A stretch of DNA of 36,871 bases from a virus. Positions 14,979-22,508 of this stretch are shown in pieces. The position numbers and the translations under genes are program-made. Within the stretch, counting starts at the first letter, position 1, and each line of letters starts with the position of its first letter. The notes under the pieces were generated by a model, which saw only the letters and a list, made by a program, of their open reading frames with translations, ran no database searches and was not told the origin of the DNA. The stretch lies in the IMG/VR virus record IMGVR_UViG_3300030331_005937, positions 1-36,871 of that record; one strand, 5' to 3'.

Positions 14979-16256
14979 GTGCCGGCCAATTTATTACCAA
15001 GATCGCAACAAAGCGCGATCGTATTACCTTCAACGGGTACATTTAGTGACGTAGCCAGTTCTTTACCTTTTGGTATGTATACTGGCTCCGCTGATTTCTT
15101 ATCGGGTGCCACAGCACAAGTTGCTTACACTTATAAAAAGCTTGGTGGTGATGTAGTAGACATTGAATTGACTCCATCTAACGTTTATTCAGCATATGAA
15201 GAAGCAGTGCTTGAGTATTCATACATTGTTAATTTACATCAAGGTAAAAACATCTTATCAGATGCTTTGGGTAATACCACGGGTACGTTTGATCATAAAG
15301 GTGACTTAACTGATGGTCCTTCTGGCGCTAACTTGAAATTTCCAAAATTTCAATTGGCATATGCAAATAAAGTTGGTGATGGTATGTCTACTATGGCCGG
15401 CCAAGGCGGAACTACTAGATTCTATTCCGCATCTTTTAAGGCTGTAAACAATCAACAAGATTACAATATACAATCTATAATTTCTAGTTCGTCTGCTTCT
15501 GGTCTTAACGACGCAGGGGCGCCAGTTGACTACACTGGCAAAGTCAAAAACAACAGAATCATCATTGACAAGGTTTATTATAAGTCACCTGTTGCAATGT
15601 GGCGTTTTTTCGGGTATTATGGTGGAATTGGCGTTGTTGGAAATTATTCAACTTATGGTCAATACGCCGATGACTCAACTTTTGAAGTTATACCTACGTG
15701 GCAAAACAAAATGCAGGCTATTATGTACGAAGATTCGCTTTATACGCGAACATCTCACTATTCATATGAAATTATGAATAACTTTATTAGGTTGTATCCG
15801 ACGCCATCCAGCCAAGAGCATTTTACAGGCCATTTAAGCAGAATTTACGTAAGATTTAGAATTGATACTGATGCCTATGAAAGCGACAATGACTATGATG
15901 ATGGTATGGAAGGTGTTAATAACTTAAATACGCTACCATTCGATAATGTGCCGTTCGAAAACATAAATGCCATAGGTAAGCAATGGATTCGCAAATATGC
16001 ACTAGCATTATCAAAAGAAATGTTAGGTCAGATTCGTGGTAAATTCGCTTCAATACCGATTCCGGGGGAGAGTGTAACACTTAATGCATCTGACTTGCTT
16101 TCGCAAGCAAAAGACGAACAACAACAACTTAAAGATAAGCTAATGGAGATGCTTGATAGCACCGAATATTCAGAATTAGCGAAGAGAGATCAAGAAAAGG
16201 TCGCAGCAGTTGAAGAAACTTTACGTAGAACACCGCTGCCAATATTTGTGGGGTAA
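14979..16256 (+). CDS. 13: Neck (head completion) protein, gp13-like
   Basis: A 425-residue protein that I assign to the T4 gp13 neck family, which closes the packaged head and joins it to the tail. Supporting signs are the region LTPSNVYSAYEEAVLEYSY (about 68-86), the WIRKYALALSKEMLGQIRGK helix near residue 337-356, the Glu/Lys-rich C-terminal helix and the closing PLPIFVG, all typical of this family in marine T4-like phages. It is longer than T4 gp13 (309). The start is a GTG with AGGAGG eight bases before; no ATG is near. It is followed after 5 bases by the gp14-like gene, matching the T4 order 13-14-15. Confidence 0.8.
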   Translation: MPANLLPRSQQSAIVLPSTGTFSDVASSLPFGMYTGSADFLSGATAQVAYTYKKLGGDVVDIELTPSNVYSAYEEAVLEYSYIVNLHQGKNILSDALGNTTGTFDHKGDLTDGPSGANLKFPKFQLAYANKVGDGMSTMAGQGGTTRFYSASFKAVNNQQDYNIQSIISSSSASGLNDAGAPVDYTGKVKNNRIIIDKVYYKSPVAMWRFFGYYGGIGVVGNYSTYGQYADDSTFEVIPTWQNKMQAIMYEDSLYTRTSHYSYEIMNNFIRLYPTPSSQEHFTGHLSRIYVRFRIDTDAYESDNDYDDGMEGVNNLNTLPFDNVPFENINAIGKQWIRKYALALSKEMLGQIRGKFASIPIPGESVTLNASDLLSQAKDEQQQLKDKLMEMLDSTEYSELAKRDQEKVAAVEETLRRTPLPIFVG

Positions 16257-16261
16257 TGTGA

Positions 16262-16762
16262 ATGGCATACGATGATGAATGGTCCAGACCTAAAAACCCA
16301 CCCCCGCCATTATTTTTAGGTGAGAAAGAAAGAAACCTAGTTAAGCAGGTTAACGATGAGTTAATTGAAAAAGTTATTGGGCAACAAATCCTTTACTATC
16401 CAATTGACATAGATAGAACCAATTTTCATGATGTTTATGGGGAGTCAATTCAAAAAAACTTTCTGTCTCCTATACGTGTTTATGTCTTAGTTGATTGGGA
16501 TGAGTCTGCGTCTACTTTTGGATACGTTGATGGATTGCACGTTGATTTTAGTTCTGATATTGTGGTTCATTTTCACAAAAGAAGACTTTCAGAAGATCAA
16601 AATCTTTACACAAGAGTGGGCGATTTCATATATTATGGAGATCAGTACTATGAAATTACAACACTGAAAGAGCCTAGGCCATTATTTGGTCAAGTAGATC
16701 AATCTTTTGAGATTACTGCAGTATGTACTAGAGCAAGAGGAAGTTATTTCGATGCCAACTGA
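16262..16762 (+). CDS. 14: Neck protein, gp14-like
   Basis: A 166-residue protein with LFLGEKERNLVKQVNDELIE near residues 17-36 and QILYYPIDIDRTNFHDVYGE (about 42-61), strings I associate with gp14-family neck proteins. These form a ring with gp13 and complete the head before tail joining. It is shorter than T4 gp14 (256). The C-terminal half is beta-rich and aromatic (DFIYYGDQYYEIT). It directly follows the gp13-like gene, and its last 11 bases overlap the gp15-like gene. The ATG at 16262 has a weak SD (GGGGT). Confidence 0.8.
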   Translation: MAYDDEWSRPKNPPPPLFLGEKERNLVKQVNDELIEKVIGQQILYYPIDIDRTNFHDVYGESIQKNFLSPIRVYVLVDWDESASTFGYVDGLHVDFSSDIVVHFHKRRLSEDQNLYTRVGDFIYYGDQYYEITTLKEPRPLFGQVDQSFEITAVCTRARGSYFDAN

Positions 16763-17597
16763 TAAAACAGAACAATGTCCCATAACAGTTCCAAGATCAA
16801 CTTTGGAAACTATTGATAGGGCACTTTACGAATGGGTCACAGAGACTTTAAATATTCAGGCAACATATCCTGATGGCTGGAAACAAGTTCCAATTCTCTG
16901 GGCAGGCGCAGAAAGAGCTTTTCAATCTAAAAATGATGTAAATCTTAGAGACAGTAAGGGAAATATAAATTTACCTGTTATGACAATTGAACGAACATCT
17001 GTTAATAAAGAAGAAAGAGGTTCATTTTATAGTAATATACCTAGAGATTCTAAAGGGGGCACCTCAACTGCATTTGTTGTAGGTAAAAAAATTGATCAGC
17101 GTAATACTACAAAGTATTCTGCTGCTAAAAATACAATTGAAAATACAAAGTCGCCGTTCAATATCAGAAGAGATAACAAAAAAGTTGTTTATGAATTTTA
17201 CACTATCCCCGCACCTGTTCATGTTAACGTTTTATATAAAATTCAAATAAAAGCACAATATCAACAACAAATTAATGAAATATTAACTCCTTTTTTAAAA
17301 TATCCCGGCCAAATTAATGGATTTATGATCGGCCAATCACCACACCGCTACGAAGCATTTCTTCCAAAAACTTATGATGCTGCTAACAATGTCACATCTA
17401 TAGGTGATGATGAAAAAATGTATGAAACTAACATTGAGATAAGGGTCTTAGGATATTTGCTTAATGATGATAAAAATTCTGAGTACTTAGAGATAGAAAA
17501 AAGGCAGTCAGTAGTCGAGGTTCGATTACCGCGAGAAAGAATATTGATTGGCGACAAGCATCCCAATGAGGATGATGGAAGATTTTATAAAGAGTGA
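16752..17597 (+). CDS. 15: Tail sheath terminator / proximal stabilisation protein, gp15-like
   Basis: About 281 residues, close to T4 gp15 (272). gp15 caps the finished tail and sheath and links it to the neck. The recognisable section is YEFYTIPAPVHVNVLYKIQI (about 145-164), followed by QQQINEILTPFLKYPGQING, HRYEAFLP and ETNIEIRVLGYLL, ending in VVEVRLPRERI, a pattern I recall from gp15-type proteins of T4-like phages. I start it at the ATG at 16752, preceded by AGAGGAAG; a longer in-frame version from 16707 would read far into gp14. A 69-base gap then separates it from the sheath gene. The T4 terminase genes 16 and 17 do not lie between here. Confidence 0.78.
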   Translation: MPTDKTEQCPITVPRSTLETIDRALYEWVTETLNIQATYPDGWKQVPILWAGAERAFQSKNDVNLRDSKGNINLPVMTIERTSVNKEERGSFYSNIPRDSKGGTSTAFVVGKKIDQRNTTKYSAAKNTIENTKSPFNIRRDNKKVVYEFYTIPAPVHVNVLYKIQIKAQYQQQINEILTPFLKYPGQINGFMIGQSPHRYEAFLPKTYDAANNVTSIGDDEKMYETNIEIRVLGYLLNDDKNSEYLEIEKRQSVVEVRLPRERILIGDKHPNEDDGRFYKE

Positions 17598-17620
17598 AGT
17601 GTCTTTTAGATTATATTGTA

Positions 17621-17628
17621 ACTACTTA
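17621..17628 (+). promoter_or_regulatory. ACTACTTA, variant late-type octamer before the sheath gene
   Basis: ACTACTTAG differs by one base from the octamer seen before six virion genes; it lies in the 69-base gap before the sheath gene. Tentative. Confidence 0.3.
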
Positions 17629-17666
17629 GATAGTGAGATTTACTGTTACGAAGGAGCCACAAAACC

Positions 17667-20600
17667 ATGGCAGTTGAAAAATTCAAATTTTTATCCCCCG
17701 GCGTTTTTATCGCAGAAGTGGATGAATCAATTAGAGATACCCCCCGTCCTGAAGACGGCCCGATTATCATTGGCCGCACGGAACATGGGCCCGCAATGCG
17801 CCCTGTTAGTGTGGATAACTGGAGCGATTGGACTACATTTTTTGGAAACCCAATTGATGGAACCGGTAAACCAGCCTCAGAGGTATTAAAATCAAGAACT
17901 GGCGGAAAAGCAGATGTTTACAGGCTTGGAAATTATCAAGGCCCAACATATGCAGGATACGCAGCAGAAAGTTACTTAAAGTCAGGAGCGTCACCTGCTA
18001 CCACTGTTCGCTTATTAGGTATGGGTCCTTCTGGCGCTAGCACGGATGCCGCAAAAGCCGGATGGTACACAGAAACTACTGGTGGAGCAGCCGCATATCC
18101 GAATACTGTTGAGTCCGCCAACGGTGGAGCTTGGGGATTGTTTGTTTTCCAATCTGCATCAGTTGGGCCACAACGCGGTGGCGCTGGCGGCTCTGGTGTT
18201 GGCTACAATATGAGCGGTACACTAGCTGCTATTTTCTATCTTTCTGAAGGTAACGTAAGAGTCTCTGGTTCTATTTTAGCAAATGAGGATTATGGAACAA
18301 CTTTAACAAGTAGTGCTTACACGCTTATATCGTCACTGAATACTACGCTTGGTGGTGCTGGTGCGACTTCAAATACGTTTGCATTAGAATTTAGAGATCA
18401 ATCTGGAACTGTTTATAAAAAAGCAGTTGTTGATTTTACTAAAGGCTCAACCAATTACATTCGCAACGTGTTGAACGTTGATCCAGTAGCAACAAATGCT
18501 AATCTTGTTGGTTCATCTAATCAACAAAAATATTTCTTAGGTGAAACTTACGAAGAAGCAGTTGCTCGAATTGTCGGCGCTGCAGGTGCTGGTGCGCAAT
18601 ACGGAGCAATTATGTGCTTACAATCTGGTTCCGCACTCGCTACAGCCGAGGGCCACCACAGAATGTTGTCGGATTATCAATACGCAAAAACTGGCTATAT
18701 TTTCTCACAAGATCTTAGTGCGGATAGAGCTACTTTCGATCCGGCTAATGGTGAAAGAGCAGAAAGATTATTTAGATTCTGTGCGACTGATGCTGGTGAG
18801 TATATTCAGAAAAATATCAAAATTTCAATCTCTAACATTACTGATGCATCATATGAGGGTGGATACCCGACTTTTGATGTCGAAGTTAGAACAATTGGTA
18901 GTCGAGATAGCAAACTTGCAACTGAAGGTCGTCTTGAATATTTCCAAAGATGCAATTTAGATAGAAACTCTAATAAGTTTATTGGTCGAGTTATTGGTGA
19001 TTATTACTACGAGTATGATAAGGCTAATGAAAGATTAGTTAGATACGGAGAGTTTCCTAATCGCTCCAGATATATTCGTGTAGAAATGTATTCTGACGCT
19101 ACTCCGATTAATAAGGGTGCCGTACCATTTGGATTTGAAGGCCCACTTAAGCCGAGAGACTTTGCAACTATATCTGGATCAAATCAGATGTTTGCTTATG
19201 ATCTTGCTGCCAAAGATACGCTTGTTCAAGCATCTGAACAAGTTAATACCATGGTTCAATTTCGTACAAAGTTTAGTTGGCTATCCTCTGATCAAGAGTC
19301 TTTGTTAAGAGCCAAGGAGTTTGCATCAGCCACAGGTGTTGATTACACTGCGTCAATTCAATTTCCTTCAACCAGACTTCGAAGCACTAATTCAGATGCT
19401 GGAGATTCTACCACTAAAACTAAGGGCGCCTATTTTGGCTTCTCAGCACTTAAGGTAGGAAGCGACCAGCTTGACCCGGGCGTTGTTGACTATTTACGTC
19501 CGCTACCATTTGGTCTTCAATCTGATTCATTTACGCCCGGTGATGCATCAGAAATTTCATACTACTTTACTCTTGACGATATTGTTGGTACCGCTGACTC
19601 AGCGACATATACATCAGGCTCTAGAAAAGCTGGAACATCTCGAAGTGCGGTGGGTTCAGAAGGCTGGAAGTCTACAGTTGGCATCGGCGCGAAGAATTTC
19701 TCCTTGCCTCTTTATGGTGGGTTTGATGGTCTCAGAATCAACGAAAAAGAGCCATTTAACAACTCGGATCTCGCTGGTACCACTAAGGCAAGCTATTATG
19801 CTAATTATAGTCTTCGCACTGCTCTTAAGACAGTCGAAGATGCGGAAGTTACAGAGGCCAACATTCTTACAATTCCGGGTATTACGGAAACTACTATTAC
19901 CGATGAAGTTATCAGAACTGCTGAAGAACGTCAAGATGTTCTGGCGATTATTGATGTTGAGGGCGGCTATGTTCCAGCCACTGAAAATTCCAATAGTAAA
20001 GTCACTAGAACTCCTAAGAGCGTGGCCACTGCAGTTAGCAACATAAAATCGCGCCAGCTTGACTCATCTTTCGCTGCATGCTACTATCCGTGGGTATACA
20101 TTACCGACACGCGCACAGCCGCGACCGTATACCTTCCACCATCAGTTGTGGGTCTCGGAGCCATGGGTCGTTCAGACGCCAGTACAGACCAAGTTTGGTT
20201 TGCTCCTGCAGGCTTTAACCGCGGTGGAATTAGTAAAAACCAAATTAATCTTCAAGTTGGGGGCGTTACTCAGCAACTTAACAGAGATGACCGTGATGAA
20301 CTTTACGAAGTCGATATTAACCCAATTGCTAACTTTACTCAAGAGGGTATTGTGGTCTTCGGCCAAAAGACCTTGTTAGCCGATCCATCAGCGCTTGACA
20401 GAATTAACGTTAGAAGAATGTTGATTTACGTCAAGAAGAAAGTTAGATTAATTGCCAATGGTATCCTTTTCGACCAAAACGTAGAGGATACATGGAATAG
20501 ATTCAGAAATCAAACCGAAGATTTCCTCAGAGGTGTACAAACTAACTTAGGTATTTCAGAATATCTTGTTAAATTGGACAACACCACAACGACCGCCGAT

Positions 20601-20717
20601 CTTATCGATCAAAACGTTTTGTATGCCAAGGTCTACATCAAGCCGGCTCGCGCAATCGAGTTTATTGCACTTGACTTTGTTATTACAAGAACTGATGCAG
20701 ATTTTTCAACATACTAA
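17667..20717 (+). CDS. 18: Contractile tail sheath protein, gp18-like
   Basis: A 1016-residue sheath subunit, much larger than T4 gp18 (659). The N-terminus (FLSPGVFIAEVDES, residues 7-20) and the C-terminal domain (RRMLIYVKKKVRLIANGILF, then the NVEDTWNRFRNQ region and IEFIALDFVITRT at the end) are characteristic of sheath proteins of myoviruses. Other family-like strings are WVYITDTRTAATVYLPPS and VWFAPAGFNRGGI. The extra length lies in the middle (about 130-600) and probably forms added surface domains. SD AAGGAG at 17651-17656 sets the ATG at 17667. Its tube partner follows after 29 bases. Several open frames inside it in other phases are shadows. Confidence 0.95.
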   Translation: MAVEKFKFLSPGVFIAEVDESIRDTPRPEDGPIIIGRTEHGPAMRPVSVDNWSDWTTFFGNPIDGTGKPASEVLKSRTGGKADVYRLGNYQGPTYAGYAAESYLKSGASPATTVRLLGMGPSGASTDAAKAGWYTETTGGAAAYPNTVESANGGAWGLFVFQSASVGPQRGGAGGSGVGYNMSGTLAAIFYLSEGNVRVSGSILANEDYGTTLTSSAYTLISSLNTTLGGAGATSNTFALEFRDQSGTVYKKAVVDFTKGSTNYIRNVLNVDPVATNANLVGSSNQQKYFLGETYEEAVARIVGAAGAGAQYGAIMCLQSGSALATAEGHHRMLSDYQYAKTGYIFSQDLSADRATFDPANGERAERLFRFCATDAGEYIQKNIKISISNITDASYEGGYPTFDVEVRTIGSRDSKLATEGRLEYFQRCNLDRNSNKFIGRVIGDYYYEYDKANERLVRYGEFPNRSRYIRVEMYSDATPINKGAVPFGFEGPLKPRDFATISGSNQMFAYDLAAKDTLVQASEQVNTMVQFRTKFSWLSSDQESLLRAKEFASATGVDYTASIQFPSTRLRSTNSDAGDSTTKTKGAYFGFSALKVGSDQLDPGVVDYLRPLPFGLQSDSFTPGDASEISYYFTLDDIVGTADSATYTSGSRKAGTSRSAVGSEGWKSTVGIGAKNFSLPLYGGFDGLRINEKEPFNNSDLAGTTKASYYANYSLRTALKTVEDAEVTEANILTIPGITETTITDEVIRTAEERQDVLAIIDVEGGYVPATENSNSKVTRTPKSVATAVSNIKSRQLDSSFAACYYPWVYITDTRTAATVYLPPSVVGLGAMGRSDASTDQVWFAPAGFNRGGISKNQINLQVGGVTQQLNRDDRDELYEVDINPIANFTQEGIVVFGQKTLLADPSALDRINVRRMLIYVKKKVRLIANGILFDQNVEDTWNRFRNQTEDFLRGVQTNLGISEYLVKLDNTTTTADLIDQNVLYAKVYIKPARAIEFIALDFVITRTDADFSTY

Positions 20718-20746
20718 TAATTAATACTAAAGGGAGACAATGAAAA

Positions 20747-21376
20747 ATGTCATTTTGGACAACAGAAAAAGGCAGTGAGCCAAAAAGAAATTACAGGTTT
20801 AAGGTTCAATTTCCGGGCTTTCAAGCCAATCAAGGTGCTTCGGGGCCCGCCGGTACCGATATTGTTTGGTGGGCAAAAAAGGTTACCAAGCCTGCATTTA
20901 CAGTTGGTGAGACAACTCATAAGCTTTTAAATCACACTTTTCATTTTCCCTCTACTGTTACTTGGGAGACCGTAACACTTACTATGGTTGATCCAATTAA
21001 TCCCAGTACCACTAATTTAATGTTGAATCTTCTTCAAACTGCCGGCTATAAACTTCCCGGCCAAACTTTGTCTGAAGGAACTGTAAATAAAGCACTAATG
21101 GGTGTTGCTTTGGGAACAGTAAGCATCATACATTTAGATGCTGACGGTAGCGCACTCGAAACTTGGTCACTTAAGAACGCATTTATTAAGTCTGTTAAAT
21201 TCTCTGATTTAGATTATGATTCCGAGGATCTTTCAACATGCGATCTTGAACTTAGATACGACTGGGCAGAACTGGTCACCGCCGCCGGCACCACAAAGGT
21301 CACTGGGACCGAAACCCCAGCTGGTCCGGCCCAAACGTGGAACTGGGGTGCTCCAAGCACAGCAGAAACCGAATAA
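20747..21376 (+). CDS. 19: Tail tube protein, gp19-like
   Basis: A 209-residue tube subunit following the sheath gene, as in all T4-type phages. The N-terminal part (SEPKRNYRFKVQFPG, and WWAKKVTKPAFTVGE at about 45-59) and the motif VTWETVTLTMVDPINPS fit the tube fold shared by gp19, gp48 and gp54. ALETWSLKNAFIKSVKFSDLDY followed by DLELRYDWAELV is the typical late beta-region. It is longer than T4 gp19 (163), mainly at the Pro/Thr-rich C-terminus. An out-of-frame ATG at 20740 is ignored; AAGGGAG sets the ATG at 20747. Confidence 0.93.
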   Translation: MSFWTTEKGSEPKRNYRFKVQFPGFQANQGASGPAGTDIVWWAKKVTKPAFTVGETTHKLLNHTFHFPSTVTWETVTLTMVDPINPSTTNLMLNLLQTAGYKLPGQTLSEGTVNKALMGVALGTVSIIHLDADGSALETWSLKNAFIKSVKFSDLDYDSEDLSTCDLELRYDWAELVTAAGTTKVTGTETPAGPAQTWNWGAPSTAETE

Positions 21377-21405
21377 TCAAACAAACGACAAACGTGAGGT
21401 AAAAA

Positions 21406-22269
21406 TTGTCAGTTAGAAACAACGAAGACAGAACAGCTTCTGTCGCAGGTGCAAATTCTCCCGCACCTACACAATCAGGGGGAGATCTACTTTCATTTGT
21501 AAATCCAACTGAATTAGTAGAGCTTCCATCGAAAGGTCTTTTCTATCCCGAGAATCATCCTTTACATAAGGCTGAGTCTATCGAGATTAGACAGATGACT
21601 ACAAAAGAAGAAGAGATTCTTACATCTCAGACACTTTTGAAAAAGGGCGTAGCTTTAGATCGTCTATTGAGCAGCTTAATGCTTGATAAGACAATTGATC
21701 CGGGTACGCTTTTAGTAGGCGATAAAAACGCCATGCTAATCCAAGCCAGAAGAACTGGTTATGGCTCTGATTATAAAACTCAGGTTACATGCCCAAATTG
21801 TAGCACACAATCATCACTAACGTATGATCTTGATAATTGCCAAAATTATGATGGTGGTACCGATTCCGACACTTTGACAGAATTGGGCGCATTGTCAACA
21901 GATAGGCTTACATTTAGAGTTAAATTGCCAATAACTAAAGTTGAGGCAGAAATCAGATTAATGTACGGATACGATGAAAGTGAAATTGTACGAAATCAAA
22001 GAAATAAGGCGAAGAACAAAGACCTTAATTCTGCGATAACAGACAATCTCAAAAGAATTGTGATCGCATTAAACGGCATCGAAGATAGAGCCCAAGTTGA
22101 AGGCTTTTTAGAACAGATGCCAGCGGCTGACGCGCGATATTTAAGAAGAACTATAACACAGCTTACTCCAACAACAAAAATGATGCTTGATTTTGATTGC
22201 TCATCCTGCGGCCATAGTGATGAATTGGAGGTGCCGATTACGGCAAACTTTTTTTGGCCTGACCTCTGA
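21406..22269 (+). CDS. 26: Baseplate hub / tail assembly factor, gp26-like
   Basis: A 287-residue protein of the T4 gp26-type 'base plate protein' family. Key strings are ELPSKGLFYPENHPL (39-53) and IRQMTTKEEEILTSQTLLKKG (61-81). Two CxxC pairs, CPNC (129-132) and CSSC (265-268), probably bind one zinc ion. The start is TTG at 21406 with a GAGG element just upstream. The gene lies between tube and tape measure, the usual place of tail assembly chaperones, and its last 50 codons overlap a +1-frame ORF. In T4, gp26 is needed for hub assembly; a chaperone role here is inferred from position. Confidence 0.82.
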   Translation: MSVRNNEDRTASVAGANSPAPTQSGGDLLSFVNPTELVELPSKGLFYPENHPLHKAESIEIRQMTTKEEEILTSQTLLKKGVALDRLLSSLMLDKTIDPGTLLVGDKNAMLIQARRTGYGSDYKTQVTCPNCSTQSSLTYDLDNCQNYDGGTDSDTLTELGALSTDRLTFRVKLPITKVEAEIRLMYGYDESEIVRNQRNKAKNKDLNSAITDNLKRIVIALNGIEDRAQVEGFLEQMPAADARYLRRTITQLTPTTKMMLDFDCSSCGHSDELEVPITANFFWPDL

Positions 22270-22438
22270 GTATCTTGAGCAAATATACGAGCAATTCTTT
22301 TTCTTAAAATATCATGGTGGCTGGAGTTTTATAGAATGCTATAATTTACCAGTCGGACTGCGAACATGGTTTGTAAAACGACTAATAAAGCAGTTAAAAG
22401 ACGAAAAAGAACAAATGGACAAAGCTTCCAAAAGATAA
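22220..22438 (+). CDS. Overlapping +1-frame ORF, gp51- or chaperone-like C-terminal part
   Basis: The frame encodes SEYLEQIYEQFFFLKYHGGW followed by SFIECYNLPVGLRTWFVKR and a Lys/Glu-rich tail. The composition and the conserved-looking aromatic core suggest a real protein, like short ORFs that follow gene 26 in T4-like phages. The protein-like part starts only at about 22250; no ATG, GTG or TTG lies at or after that point in frame. Upstream starts (TTG 22187, GTG 22217, ATG 22220) lie inside gene 26 and lack a Shine-Dalgarno. The ORF may therefore be expressed as a +1 frameshift extension of the gp26-like protein. The start given is only the nearest ATG. It is far shorter than T4 gp51 (249), so that identity is weak. 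Confidence 0.6.
   Translation: MNWRCRLRQTFFGLTSEYLEQIYEQFFFLKYHGGWSFIECYNLPVGLRTWFVKRLIKQLKDEKEQMDKASKR
22249..22255 (+). other. Candidate +1 frameshift slippery run of seven T
   Basis: In the gp26 frame the run reads AAC TTT TTT TGG. A +1 slip on TTT keeps perfect Phe codon pairing and moves into the GGC CTG ACC TCT GAG frame. A GGAGG lies upstream at 22227-22231. A second possible +1 site is the CTC TGA stop (22264-22269), similar in form to the prfB CTT TGA site. Confidence 0.4.
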
Positions 22439-22446
22439 TATTTACT

Positions 22447-22474
22447 AAGACCGTAAGAAATTACGGTCTTTTTT
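22447..22474 (+). terminator. Strong intrinsic terminator before the tape measure gene
   Basis: AAGACCGTAA and TTACGGTCTT form a perfect 10-bp stem with a GAAA tetraloop, followed by TTTTATT. It begins 8 bases after the +1-frame ORF's stop and should end the sheath-tube-gp26 transcript. Confidence 0.95.
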
Positions 22475-22508
22475 ATTGTGAACTAATTAATATAACGAGG
22501 GCAGACCT

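Noticed and set aside
19471-20046. A 191-residue + strand open frame inside the sheath gene in another phase
   Set aside because: Leu/Arg/His-rich composition of a shifted frame, no SD, and the sheath frame is clearly the real one.
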